From assembly GCA_964036315.1 (NCBI GenBank), contig OZ038485.1:73094824-73158823 (forward strand): a DNA stretch of 64,000 nt, given 5' to 3'. Shown here in pieces: positions 1 to 9,981 of the stretch (position 1 is its first letter; each line of letters opens with the position of its first letter). The DNA is from Acanthosepion esculentum. Taxonomy: Eukaryota > Mollusca > Cephalopoda > Sepiida > Sepiidae. The notes beneath the pieces were generated by a model. It was not told the origin of the DNA, did not search any database, and saw only the letters and a list, made by a program, of their open reading frames with translations. The translations under genes and the position numbers were made by a program.

Positions 1-217
1 GTTTTCTAAAGATTTCAATAAGTAAATTAATTTTACACGCAACCGTGTTTAACGTTGAAAAACAAGCCAAAACAGCTTGCTTTTACACCTAAAATTCAAT
101 ATTTTTCAAAACTTTGTAAAACTTAAAATTTGCAATATAACTTTGTGAAAACTGTTGAAACTTGTTGAAATCAATAGTTTTCGATCGATAACATATCGAT
201 TTTCAATAATTTTATTG

Positions 218-1519
218 GTTTTCTAAAGATTTCAATAAGTAAATCAATTTTACACGCAACCGTGTTTAAGGTTGAAAAACAAGCCAAAACAGCTTGCTTT
301 TACACCTAAAATTCAATATTTTTCAAAACTTTGTAAAACTTAAAATTTGCAATATAACTTTGTGAAAACTGTTGAAAATTGTTGAAATCAATAGTTTTCG
401 ATCGATAACATATCGATTTTCAATAATTTTATTGGTTTTCTAAAGATTTCAATAAGTAAATCAATTTTACACGCAACCGTGTTTAACGTTGAAAAACAAG
501 CCAAAACAGCTTTCTTTTACACCTAAAATTCAATATTTTTCAAAACTTTGTAAAACTTAAAATTTGCAATATAACTTTGTGAAAACTGTTGAAACTTGTT
601 GAAATCAATAGTTTTGGATCGATAACATATCGATTTTCAATAATTTTATTGGTTTTCTAAAGATTGCAATAAGTAAATCAATTTTACACGCAACCGTGTT
701 TAAGGTTGAAAAACAAGCCAAAACAGCTTGCTTTTACACCTAAAATTCAATATTTTTCAAAACTTTGTAAAACTTAAAATTTGCAATATAACTTTGTGAA
801 AACTGTTGAAACTTGTTGAAATCAATAGTTTTCGATCGATAACATATCGATTTTCAATAATTTTATTGGTTTTCTAAAGATTTCAATAAGTAAATCAATT
901 TTACACGCAACCGTGTTTAAGGTTGAAAAACAAGCCAAAACAGCTTGCTTTTACACCTAAAATTCAATATTTTTCAAAACTTTGTAAAACTTAAAATTTG
1001 CAATATAACTTTGTGAAAACTGTTGAAAATTGTTGAAATCAATAGTTTTCGATCGATAACATATCGATTTTCAATAATTTTATTGGTTTTCTAAAGATTT
1101 CAATAAGTAAATCAATTTTACACGCAACCGTGTTTAACGTTGAAAAACAAGCCAAAACAGCTTTCTTTTACACCTAAAATTCAATATTTTTCAAAACTTT
1201 GTAAAACTTAAAATTTGCAATATAACTTTGTGAAAACTGTTGAAAATTGTTGAAATCAATAGTTTTCGATCGATAACATATCGATTTTCAATAATTTTAT
1301 TGGTTTTCTAAAGATTGCAATAAGTAAATCAATTTTACACGCAACCGTGTTTAAGGTTGAAAAACAAGCCAAAACAGCTTGCTTTTACACCTAAAATTCA
1401 ATATTTTTCAAAACTTTGTAAAACTTAAAATTTGCAATATAACTTTGTGAAAACTGTTGAAACTTGTTGAAATCAATAGTTTTCGATCGATAACATATCG
1501 ATTTTCAATAATTTCATTG
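218..1519 (+). repeat. Trimer pattern, two 651-bp units
   Basis: Monomers at 218, 435 and 652 match those at 869, 1086 and 1303 in order. First comes an aaggtt copy with gaaaattg, then an aacgtt copy with gctttctttt, then an aaggtt copy carrying the rare agattgcaat change. Small differences exist: gaaacttg and ttttggatc at 435 versus gaaaattg and ttttcgatc at 1086. The first monomer (1-217) has a unique aaattaatttt. This looks like a local three-monomer duplication that later picked up changes. Confidence 0.7.
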
Positions 1520-3940
1520 GTTTTCTAATGATTTCAATAAGTAAATCAATTTTACAAACAGCAGTGTTTAAGGTTGAAAAACAAGCCAAAACAGCTTGCT
1601 TTTACACCTAAAATTCAATATTTTTCAAAACTTTGTAAAACTTAAAATTTGCAATATAACTTTGTGAAAACTGTTGAAAATTGTTGAAATCAATAGTTTT
1701 CGATCGATAACATATCGATTTTCAATAATTTTATTGGTTTTCTAAAGATTTCAATAAGTAAATCAATTTTACACGCAACCGTGTTTAACGTTGAAAAACA
1801 AGCCAAAACAGCTTTCTTTTACACCTAAAATTCAATATTTTTCAAAACTTTGTAAAACTTAAAATTTGCAATATAACTTTGTGAAAACTGTTGAAACTTG
1901 TTGAAATCAATAGTTTTCGATCGATAACATATCGATTTTCAATAATTTCATTGGTTTTCTAATGATTTCAATAAGTAAATCAATTTTACAAACAGCAGTG
2001 TTTAAGGTTGAAAAACAAGCCAAAACAGCTTGCTTTTACACCTAAAATTCAATATTTTTCAAAACTTTGTAAAACTTAAAATTTGCAATATAACTTTGTG
2101 AAAACTGTTGAAACTTGTTGAAATCAATAGTTTTGGATCGATAACATATCGATTTTCAATAATTTTATTGGTTTTCTAAAGATTTCAATAAGTAAATCAA
2201 TTTTACAAACAACAGTGTTTAACGTTGAAAAACAAGCCAAAACAGCTTGCTTTTACACCTAAAATTCAATATTTTTCGAAACTTTGTAAACCTTAAAATT
2301 TGCAATATAACTTTGTGAAAACTGTTGAAACTTGTTGAAATCAATAGTTTTCGATCGATAACATATCGATTTTCAATAATTTTATTGGTTTTCTAAAGAT
2401 TTCAATAAGTAAATCAATTTTACACGCAACCGTGTTTAACGTTGAAAAACAAGCCAAAACAGCTTTCTTTTATACCTAAAATTCAATATTTTTCAAAACT
2501 TTGTAAAACTTAAAATTTGCAATATAACTTTGTGAAAACTGTTGAAAATTGTTGAAATCAATAGTTTTCGATCGATAACATATCGATTTTCAATAATTTT
2601 ATTGGTTTTCTAAAGATTTCAATAAGTAAATCAATTTTACACGCAACCGTGTTTAAGGTTGAAAAACAAGCCAAAACAGCTTGCTTTTACACCTAAAATT
2701 CAATATTTTTCAAAACTTTGTAAAACTTAAAATTTGCAATATAACTTTGTGAAAACTGTTGAAACTTGTTGAAATCAATAGTTTTCGATCGATAACATAT
2801 CGATTTTCAATAATTTCATTGGTTTTCTAATGATTTCAATAAGTAAATCAATTTTACAAACAACAGTGTTTAAGGTTGAAAAACCAGCCAAAACAGCTTG
2901 CTTTTACACCTAAAATTCAATATTTTTCAAAACTTTGTAAAACTTAAAATTTGCAATATAACTTTGTGAAAACTGTTGAAACTTGTTGAAATCAATAGTT
3001 TTGGATCGATAACATATCGATTTTCAATAATTTTATTGGTTTTCTAAAGATTTCAATAAGTAAATCAATTTTACAAACAACCGTGTTTAAGGTTGAAAAA
3101 CAAGCCAAAACAGCTTGCTTTTGCACCTAAAATTCAATATTTTTCAAAACTTTGTAAAACTTAAAATTTGCAATATAACTTTGTGAAAACTGTTGAAACT
3201 TGTTGAAATCAATAGTTTTCGATCGATAACATATCGATTTTCAATAATTTTATTGGTTTTCTAAAGATTTCAATAAGTAAATCAATTTTACACGCAACCG
3301 TGTTTAACGTTGAAAAACAAGCCAAAACAGCTTTCTTTTACACCTAAAATTGAAAATTTTTCAAAACTTTGTAAAACTTAAAATTTGCAATATAACTTTG
3401 TGAAAACTGTTGAAAATTGTTGAAATCAATAGTTTTCGATCGATAACATATCGATTTTCAATAATTTTATTGGTTTTCTAAAGATTTCAATAAGTAAATC
3501 AATTTTACAAACAACAGTGTTTAAGGTTGAAAAACCAGCCAAAACAGCTTGCTTTTACACCTAAAATTCAATATTTTTCAAAACTTTGTAAAACTTAAAA
3601 TTTGCAATATAACTTTGTGAAAACTGTTGAAACTTGTTGAAATCAATAGTTTTGGATCGATAACATATCGATTTTCAATAATTTTATTGGTTTTCTAAAG
3701 ATTTCAATAAGTAAATCAATTTTACACGCAACCGTGTTTAAGGTTGAAAAACAAGCCAAAACAGCTTGCTTTTACACCTAAAATTCAATATTTTTCAAAA
3801 CTTTGTAAAACTTAAAATTTGCAATATAACTTTGTGAAAACTGTTGAAAATTGTTGAAATCAATAGTTTTCGATCGATAACATATCGATTTTCAATAATT
3901 TTATTGGTTTTCTAAAGATTTCAATAAGTAAATCAATTTT

Positions 3941-3954
3941 ACACGCAACCGTGT
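3941..3954. repeat. Inverted repeat 1 of the monomer: ACACG-CAAC-CGTGT
   Basis: This is a perfect 5-bp stem with a 4-nt loop at monomer positions 35-48, and two of the six CpGs lie in it. It is present in most monomers (A type). B-type monomers read acaaacaacagtgt here: three linked changes (c38a, g39a, c44a) destroy the stem and both CpGs. Intermediate states occur: acaaacaaccgtg (3039, 6077, 63359), acatgcaaccgtg (20179, 22565, 23650), acaaacagcagtg (1520, 1954, 4558, 4992) and acagacaacagtg (4124, 7380). Because the variants do not keep pairing, conserved secondary structure is not supported. A DNA-binding dyad or chance are alternatives. Confidence 0.6.
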
Positions 3955-3968
3955 TTAACGTTGAAAAA

Positions 3969-3985
3969 CAAGCCAAAACAGCTTG
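3969..3985. repeat. Inverted repeat 2 of the monomer: CAAGC-CAAAACA-GCTTG
   Basis: This is a perfect 5-bp stem with a 7-nt loop at monomer positions 63-79. Nine monomers carry both arms changed together to GAAGC...GCTTC, keeping the pairing (see 25231-25247). Other common variants break it: CAAGC...GCTTT (the 'gctttctttt' copies) and CCAGC...GCTTG (the 'aaccagcc' copies). Pairing is therefore kept in most but not all monomers. The role is unknown; it may be a binding dyad or a hairpin in a satellite transcript. Confidence 0.6.
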
Positions 3986-4013
3986 CTTTTACACCTAAAA
4001 TTCAATATTTTTC

Positions 4014-4076
4014 AAAACTTTGTAAAACTTAAAATTTGCAATATAACTTTGTGAAAACTGTTGAAACTTGTTGAAA
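4014..4076. other. Phased A-tracts, predicted bent or nucleosome-positioning DNA
   Basis: A-tracts begin at 4014, 4024, 4054, 4064 and 4074, all in one 10-bp register, with a weaker AAAA at 4031-4034. TGAAA recurs exactly every 10 bp at monomer positions 146, 156 and 166. A related phrase, actttgt(g)aaaact, occurs twice about 29 bp apart, so this part of the monomer may itself have grown from short internal repeats. A-tracts phased near the helical repeat are known to bend DNA and influence nucleosome placement, and many satellites show this. The bend here is predicted, not measured. The pattern is present in essentially every monomer. Confidence 0.6.
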
Positions 4077-4089
4077 TCAATAGTTTTCG

Positions 4090-4106
4090 ATCGATAACAT
4101 ATCGAT
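4090..4106. repeat. 17-bp dyad ATCGATA-ACA-TATCGAT, one per monomer
   Basis: This is a perfect inverted repeat with 7-bp arms and a 3-nt spacer at monomer positions 184-200. Each half holds ATCGAT (itself a palindrome), with centres 11 bp apart, about one helical turn. The upstream flank is usually CGATCG; in many copies ttttcgatc reads ttttggatc, leaving the dyad intact. The dyad is broken in copies reading atatagat (for example 11284, 12585, 19094, 25603, 49254) and atatcggt (6729, 8681). Two CGATA words face each other in it. CGATA and TATCGATA are known core motifs of the insect proteins BEAF-32 and DREF, but binding here is only a suggestion and the host is unknown. Confidence 0.7.
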
Positions 4107-4109
4107 TTT

Positions 4110-4123
4110 CAATAATTTTATTG
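4110..4123. repeat. 14-bp dyad CAATAA-TT-TTATTG at the monomer boundary
   Basis: These are 6-bp perfect arms around a TT centre at monomer positions 204-217, starting 4 bp after the ATCGATA dyad. In B-type neighbours the second arm reads TCATTG, which breaks one pair. That change is nearly always linked to ctaatg at the start of the next monomer; exceptions such as 28641 and 33198 keep ctaaag. The dyad is AT-rich, so chance is possible. Confidence 0.5.
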
Positions 4124-4340
4124 GTTTTCTAAAGATTTCAATAAGTAAATCAATTTTACAGACAACAGTGTTTAACGTTGAAAAACAAGCCAAAACAGCT
4201 TGCTTTTACACCTAAAATTCAATATTTTTCAAAACTTTGTAAAACTTAAAATTTGCAATATAACTTTGTGAAAACTGTTGAAAATTGTTGAAATCAATAG
4301 TTTTCGATCGATAACATATCGATTTTCAATAATTTTATTG

Positions 4341-7300
4341 GTTTTCTAAAGATTGCAATAAGTAAATCAATTTTACACGCAACCGTGTTTAAGGTTGAAA
4401 AACAAGCCAAAACAGCTTGCTTTTACACCTAAAATTCAATATTTTTCAAAACTTTGTAAAACTTAAAATTTGCAATATAACTTTGTGAAAACTGTTGAAA
4501 CTTGTTGAAATCAATAGTTTTCGATCGATAACATATCGATTTTCAATAATTTCATTGGTTTTCTAATGATTTCAATAAGTAAATCAATTTTACAAACAGC
4601 AGTGTTTAAGGTTGAAAAACAAGCCAAAACAGCTTGCTTTTACACCTAAAATTCAATATTTTTCAAAACTTTGTAAAACTTAAAATTTGCAATATAACTT
4701 TGTGAAAACTGTTGAAAATTGTTGAAATCAATAGTTTTCGATCGATAACATATCGATTTTCAATAATTTTATTGGTTTTCTAAAGATTTCAATAAGTAAA
4801 TCAATTTTACACGCAACCGTGTTTAACGTTGAAAAACAAGCCAAAACAGCTTTCTTTTACACCTAAAATTCAATATTTTTCAAAACTTTGTAAAACTTAA
4901 AATTTGCAATATAACTTTGTGAAAACTGTTGAAACTTGTTGAAATCAATAGTTTTCGATCGATAACATATCGATTTTCAATAATTTCATTGGTTTTCTAA
5001 TGATTTCAATAAGTAAATCAATTTTACAAACAGCAGTGTTTAAGGTTGAAAAACAAGCCAAAACAGCTTGCTTTTACACCTAAAATTCAATATTTTTCAA
5101 AACTTTGTAAAACTTAAAATTTGCAATATAACTTTGTGAAAACTGTTGAAACTTGTTGAAATCAATAGTTTTGGATCGATAACATATCGATTTTCAATAA
5201 TTTTATTGGTTTTCTAAAGATTTCAATAAGTAAATCAATTTTACAAACAACAGTGTTTAACGTTGAAAAACAAGCCAAAACAGCTTGCTTTTACACCTAA
5301 AATTCAATATTTTTCGAAACTTTGTAAACCTTAAAATTTGCAATATAACTTTGTGAAAACTGTTGAAACTTGTTGAAATCAATAGTTTTCGATCGATAAC
5401 ATATCGATTTTCAATAATTTTATTGGTTTTCTAAAGATTTCAATAAGTAAATCAATTTTACACGCAACCGTGTTTAACGTTGAAAAACAAGCCAAAACAG
5501 CTTTCTTTTACACCTAAAATTCAATATTTTTCAAAACTTTGTAAAACTTAAAATTTGCAATATAACTTTGTGAAAACTGTTGAAAATTGTTGAAATCAAT
5601 AGTTTTCGATCGATAACATATCGATTTTCAATAATTTTATTGGTTTTCTAAAGATTTCAATAAGTAAATCAATTTTACACGCAACCGTGTTTAAGGTTGA
5701 AAAACAAGCCAAAACAGCTTGCTTTTACACCTAAAATTCAATATTTTTCAAAACTTTGTAAAACTTAAAATTTGCAATATAACTTTGTGAAAACTGTTGA
5801 AACTTGTTGAAATCAATAGTTTTCGATCGATAACATATCGATTTTCAATAATTTCATTGGTTTTCTAATGATTTCAATAAGTAAATCAATTTTACAAACA
5901 ACAGTGTTTAAGGTTGAAAAACCAGCCAAAACAGCTTGCTTTTACACCTAAAATTCAATATTTTTCAAAACTTTGTAAAACTTAAAATTTGCAATATAAC
6001 TTTGTGAAAACTGTTGAAACTTGTTGAAATCAATAGTTTTGGATCGATAACATATCGATTTTCAATAATTTTATTGGTTTTCTAAAGATTTCAATAAGTA
6101 AATCAATTTTACAAACAACCGTGTTTAAGGTTGAAAAACAAGCCAAAACAGCTTGCTTTTTGCACCTAAAATTCAATATTTTTCAAAACTTTGTAAAACT
6201 TAAAATTTGCAATATAACTTTGTCAAAACTGTTGAAACTTGTTGAAATCAATAGTTTTCGATCGATAACATATCGATTTTCAATAATTTTATTGGTTTTC
6301 TAAAGATTTCAATAAGTAAATCAATTTTACAAACAACAGTGTTTAACGTTGAAAAACAAGCCAAAACAGCTTGCTTTTACACCTAAAATTCAACATTTTT
6401 CAAAACTTTGTAAAACTTAAAATTTGCAATATAACTTTGTGAAAACTGTTGAAAATTGTTGAAATCAATAGTTTTCGATCGATAACATATCGATTTTCAA
6501 TAATTTTATTGGTTTTCTAAAGATTTCAATAAGTAAATCAATTTTACACGCAACCGTGTTTAACGTTGAAAAACAAGCCAAAACAGCTTTCTTTTACACC
6601 TAAAATTGAAAATTTTTCAAAACTTTGTAAAACTTAAAATTTGCAATATAACTTTGTGAAAACTGTTGAAAATTGTTGAAATCAATAGTTTTCGATCGAT
6701 AACATATCGATTTTCAATAATTTTATTGGTTTTCTAAAGATTTCAATAAGTAAATCAATTTTACAAACAACAGTGTTTAAGGTTGAAAAACCAGCCAAAA
6801 CAGCTTGCTTTTACACCTAAAATTCAATATTTTTCAAAACTTTGTAAAACTTAAAATTTGCAATATAACTTTGTGAAAACTGTTGAAACTTCTTGAAATC
6901 AATAGTTTTGGATCGATAACATATCGGTTTTCAATAATTTTATTGGTTTTCTAAAGATTTCAATAAGTAAATCAATTTTACACGCAACCGTGTTTAAGGT
7001 TGAAAAACAAGCCAAAACAGCTTGCTTTTACACCTAAAATTCAATATTTTTCAAAACTTTGTAAAACTTAAAATTTGCAATATAACTTTGTGAAAACTGT
7101 TGAAAATTGTTGAAATCAATAGTTTTCGATCGATAACATATCGATTTTCAATAATTTTATTGGTTTTCTAAAGATTTCAATAAGTAAATCAATTTTACAC
7201 GCAACCGTGTTTAACGTTGAAAAACAAGCCAAAACAGCTTGCTTTTACACCTAAAATTCAATATTTTTCAAAACTTTGTAAAACTTAAAATTTGCAATAT

Positions 7301-7596
7301 AACTTTGTGAAAACTGTTGAAACTTGTTGAAATCAATAGTTTTCGATCGATAACATATCGATTTTCAATAATTTTATTGGTTTTCTAAAGATTTCAATAA
7401 GTAAATCAATTTTACAGACAACAGTGTTTAACGTTGAAAAACAAGCCAAAACAGCTTGCTTTTACACCTAAAATTCAATATTTTTCAAAACTTTGTAAAA
7501 CTTAAAATTTGCAATATAACTTTGTGAAAACTGTTGAAAATTGTTGAAATCAATAGTTTTCGATCGATAACATATCGATTTTCAATAATTTTATTG
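4341..7596 (+). repeat. 14-monomer block, second copy, grown to 15 monomers
   Basis: The first nine monomers repeat 1303-3255 at an offset of exactly 3038 bp. One extra monomer follows (6295-6511, with acaaacaacag and tcaacattttt), and the rest then matches the first copy one monomer later (6512 with 3256, 6729 with 3473, 7380 with 4124). The monomer at 6077 gained 1 bp. The monomer at 6729 has acquired cttcttgaaatc and atatcggtt. The extra monomer shows that gain or loss of single units continued after the block duplicated. Confidence 0.85.
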
Positions 7597-8246
7597 GTTT
7601 TCTAAAGATTTCAATAAGTAAATCAATTTTACAAACAACAGTGTTTAACGTTGAAAACCAGCCAAAACAGCTTGCTTTTACACCTAAAATTCAATATTTT
7701 TCAAAACTTTGTAAAACATAAAATTTGCAATATAACTTTGTGAAATCTGTTGAAACTTGTTGAAATCAATAGTTTTGGATCGATAACATATCGATTTTCA
7801 ATAATTTTATTGGTTTTCTAAAGATTTCAATAAGTAAATCAATTTTACACGCAACCGTGTTTAAGGTTGAAAAACAAGCCAAAACAGCTTGCTTTTACAC
7901 CTAAAATTCAATATTTTTCAAAACTTTGTAAAACTTAAAATTTGCAATATAACTTTGTGAAAACTGTTGAAAATTGTTGAAATCAATAGTTTTCGATCGA
8001 TAACATATCGATTTTCAATAATTTTATTGGTTTTCTAAAGATTTCAATAAGTAAATCAATTTTACACGCAACCGTGTTTAACGTTGAAAAACAAGCCAAA
8101 ACAGCTTGCTTTTACACATAAAATTCAATATTTTTCAAAACTTTGTAAAACTTAAAATTTGCAATATAACTTTGTCAAAACTGTTGAAACTTGTTGAAAT
8201 CAATAGTTTTCGATCGATAACATATCGATTTTCAATAATTTTATTG
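6295..8246 (+). repeat. 9-monomer block, first copy
   Basis: Monomers at 6295 (tcaacattttt), 6512 (ttgaaaatttttc with gctttctttt), 6729 (cttcttgaaatc, atatcggtt), 6946, 7163, 7380, 7597 (216 bp, gttgaaaaccagcc, aaaacataaaa), 7813 and 8030 (acataaaatt, tgtcaaaac) are followed by a second series with the same markers from 8247. The first five monomers correspond at an offset of 1952 bp. The block overlaps the end of the 15-monomer block, so the duplications are nested. Confidence 0.8.
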
Positions 8247-9981
8247 GTTTTCTAAAGATTTCAATAAGTAAATCAATTTTACAAACAACAGTGTTTAACG
8301 TTGAAAAACAAGCCAAAACAGCTTGCTTTTACACCTAAAATTCAACATTTTTCAAAACTTTGTAAAACTTAAAATTTGCAATATAACTTTGTGAAAACTG
8401 TTGAAAATTGTTGAAATCAATAGTTTTCGATCGATAACATATCGATTTTCAATAATTTTATTGGTTTTCTAAAGATTTCAATAAGTAAATCAATTTTACA
8501 CGCAACCGTGTTTAACGTTGAAAAACAAGCCAAAACAGCTTTCTTTTACACCTAAAATTGAAAATTTTTCAAAACTTTGTAAAACTTAAAATTTGCAATA
8601 TAACTTTGTGAAAACTGTTGAAAATTGTTGAAATCAATAGTTTTCGATCGATAACATATCGATTTTCAATAATTTTATTGGTTTTCTAAAGATTTCAATA
8701 AGTAAATCAATTTTACAAACAACAGTGTTTAAGGTTGAAAAACCAGCCAAAACAGCTTGCTTTTACACCTAAAATTCAATATTTTTCAAAACTTTGTAAA
8801 ACTTAAAATTTGCAATATAACTTTGTGAAAACTGTTGAAACTTCTTGAAATCAATAGTTTTGGATCGATAACATATCGGTTTTCAATAATTTTATTGGTT
8901 TTCTAAAGATTTCAATAAGTAAATCAATTTTACACGCAACCGTGTTTAAGGTTGAAAAACAAGCCAAAACAGCTTGCTTTTACACCTAAAATTCAATATT
9001 TTTCAAAACTTTGTAAAACTTAAAATTTGCAATATAACTTTGTGAAAACTGTTGAAAATTGTTGAAATCAATAGTTTTCGATCGATAACATATCGATTTT
9101 CAATAATTTTATTGGTTTTCTAAAGATTTCAATAAGTAAATCAATTTTACACGCAACCGTGTTTAACGTTGAAAAACAAGCCAAAACAGCTTGCTTTTAC
9201 ACCTAAAATTCAATATTTTTCAAAACTTTGTAAAACTTAAAATTTGCAATATAACTTTGTGAAAACTGTTGAAAATTGTTGAAATCAATAGTTTTCGATC
9301 GATAACATATCGATTTTCAATAATTTTATTGGTTTTCTAAAGATTTCAATAAGTAAATCAATTTTACAAACAACAGTGTTTAACGTTGAAAACCAGCCAA
9401 AACAGCTTGCTTTTACACCTAAAATTCAATATTTTTCAAAACATTGTAAAACATAAAATTTGCAATATAACTTTGTGAAATCTGTTGAAACTTGTTGAAA
9501 TCAATAGTTTTGGATCGATAACATATCGATTTTCAATAATTTTATTGGTTTTCTAAAGATTTCAATAAGTAAATCAATTTTACACGCAACCGTGTTTAAG
9601 GTTGAAAAACAAGCCAAAACAGCTTGCTTTTACACCTAAAATTCAATATTTTTCAAAACTTTGTAAAACTTAAAATTTGCAATATAACTTTGTGAAAACT
9701 GTTGAAAATTGTTGAAATCAATAGTTTTCGATCGATAACATATCGATTTTCAATAATTTTATTGGTTTTCTAAAGATTTCAATAAGTAAATCAATTTTAC
9801 ACGCAACCGTGTTTAACGTTGAAAAACAAGCCAAAACAGCTTGCTTTTACACATAAAATTCAATATTTTTCAAAACTTTGTAAAACTTAAAATTTGCAAG
9901 ATAACTTTGTGAAAACTGTTGAAACTTGTTGAAATCAATAGTTTTCGATCGATAACATATCGATTTTCAATAATTTTATTG
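8247..9981 (+). repeat. 9-monomer block, second copy, reduced to 8
   Basis: Monomers 8247, 8464, 8681, 8898 and 9115 match 6295-7379. The acagacaacag monomer (7380) has no counterpart. Monomers 9332 (216 bp), 9548 and 9765 match 7597, 7813 and 8030. The copy at 9332 adds a private change, aaaacattgtaaaacat. The last monomer adds gcaagataac and also starts block alpha. Confidence 0.8.

Larger units (their letters stand above)
3907..4123 (+). repeat. Reference (near-consensus) satellite monomer
   Basis: This copy carries the majority state at the diagnostic sites I tracked: ctaaagattt, acacgcaaccgtg, aacgtt, aacaagcc, gcttgctttt, cctaaaatt, gaaaactgttg, gaaacttg, ttttcgatc, atatcgat and ttttattgg. 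I use it to place internal motifs, with monomer position 1 at 3907. The start phase is arbitrary, because linked variants straddle the boundary (ttcattgg at the end of one monomer with ctaatg at the start of the next). It contains stop codons in its reading frames, for example TAA in acctaa and TGA in tttgtga, so it does not look coding. It has 32 C and 24 G out of 217, and six CpGs at monomer positions 38, 44, 53, 182, 186 and 197. Confidence 0.95.
1303..4340 (+). repeat. 14-monomer block, first copy (3038 bp)
   Basis: Diagnostic monomers in order: agattgcaat (1303); ctaatg with acaaacagcag (1520); gctttctttt (1737); acaaacagcag with ttttggatc (1954); the rare cgaaactttgtaaacc pair of changes (2171); gctttctttt (2388); A type (2605); B type with aaccagcc (2822); ttttgcacc (3039); ttgaaaatttttc (3256); aaccagcc with ttttggatc (3473); then 3690, 3907 and acagacaacag (4124). 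The same order returns from 4341. This is clear segmental duplication of whole monomers. Confidence 0.88.

Noticed and set aside
3969..3985. Rho-independent terminator from the CAAGC/GCTTG hairpin followed by CTTTT
   Set aside because: The 5-bp stem with a 7-nt loop and a short T run is weak, it recurs in every monomer, there is no gene to terminate, and the context is eukaryotic satellite.
4081..4123. Bacterial replication origin or dam-rich region (GATC within CGATCGAT)
   Set aside because: There is one GATC per monomer in a perfectly periodic satellite, with no DnaA boxes, no replication gene and no bacterial coding sequence.
6121..6303. 60-codon open reading frame on the + strand starting at GTG
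   Set aside because: It lies wholly within satellite monomers, exists only because of a private 1-bp insertion and a TGA-to-TCA change, starts at GTG rather than ATG, is low complexity (K, N, F, L, I rich) and has no recognisable domain.
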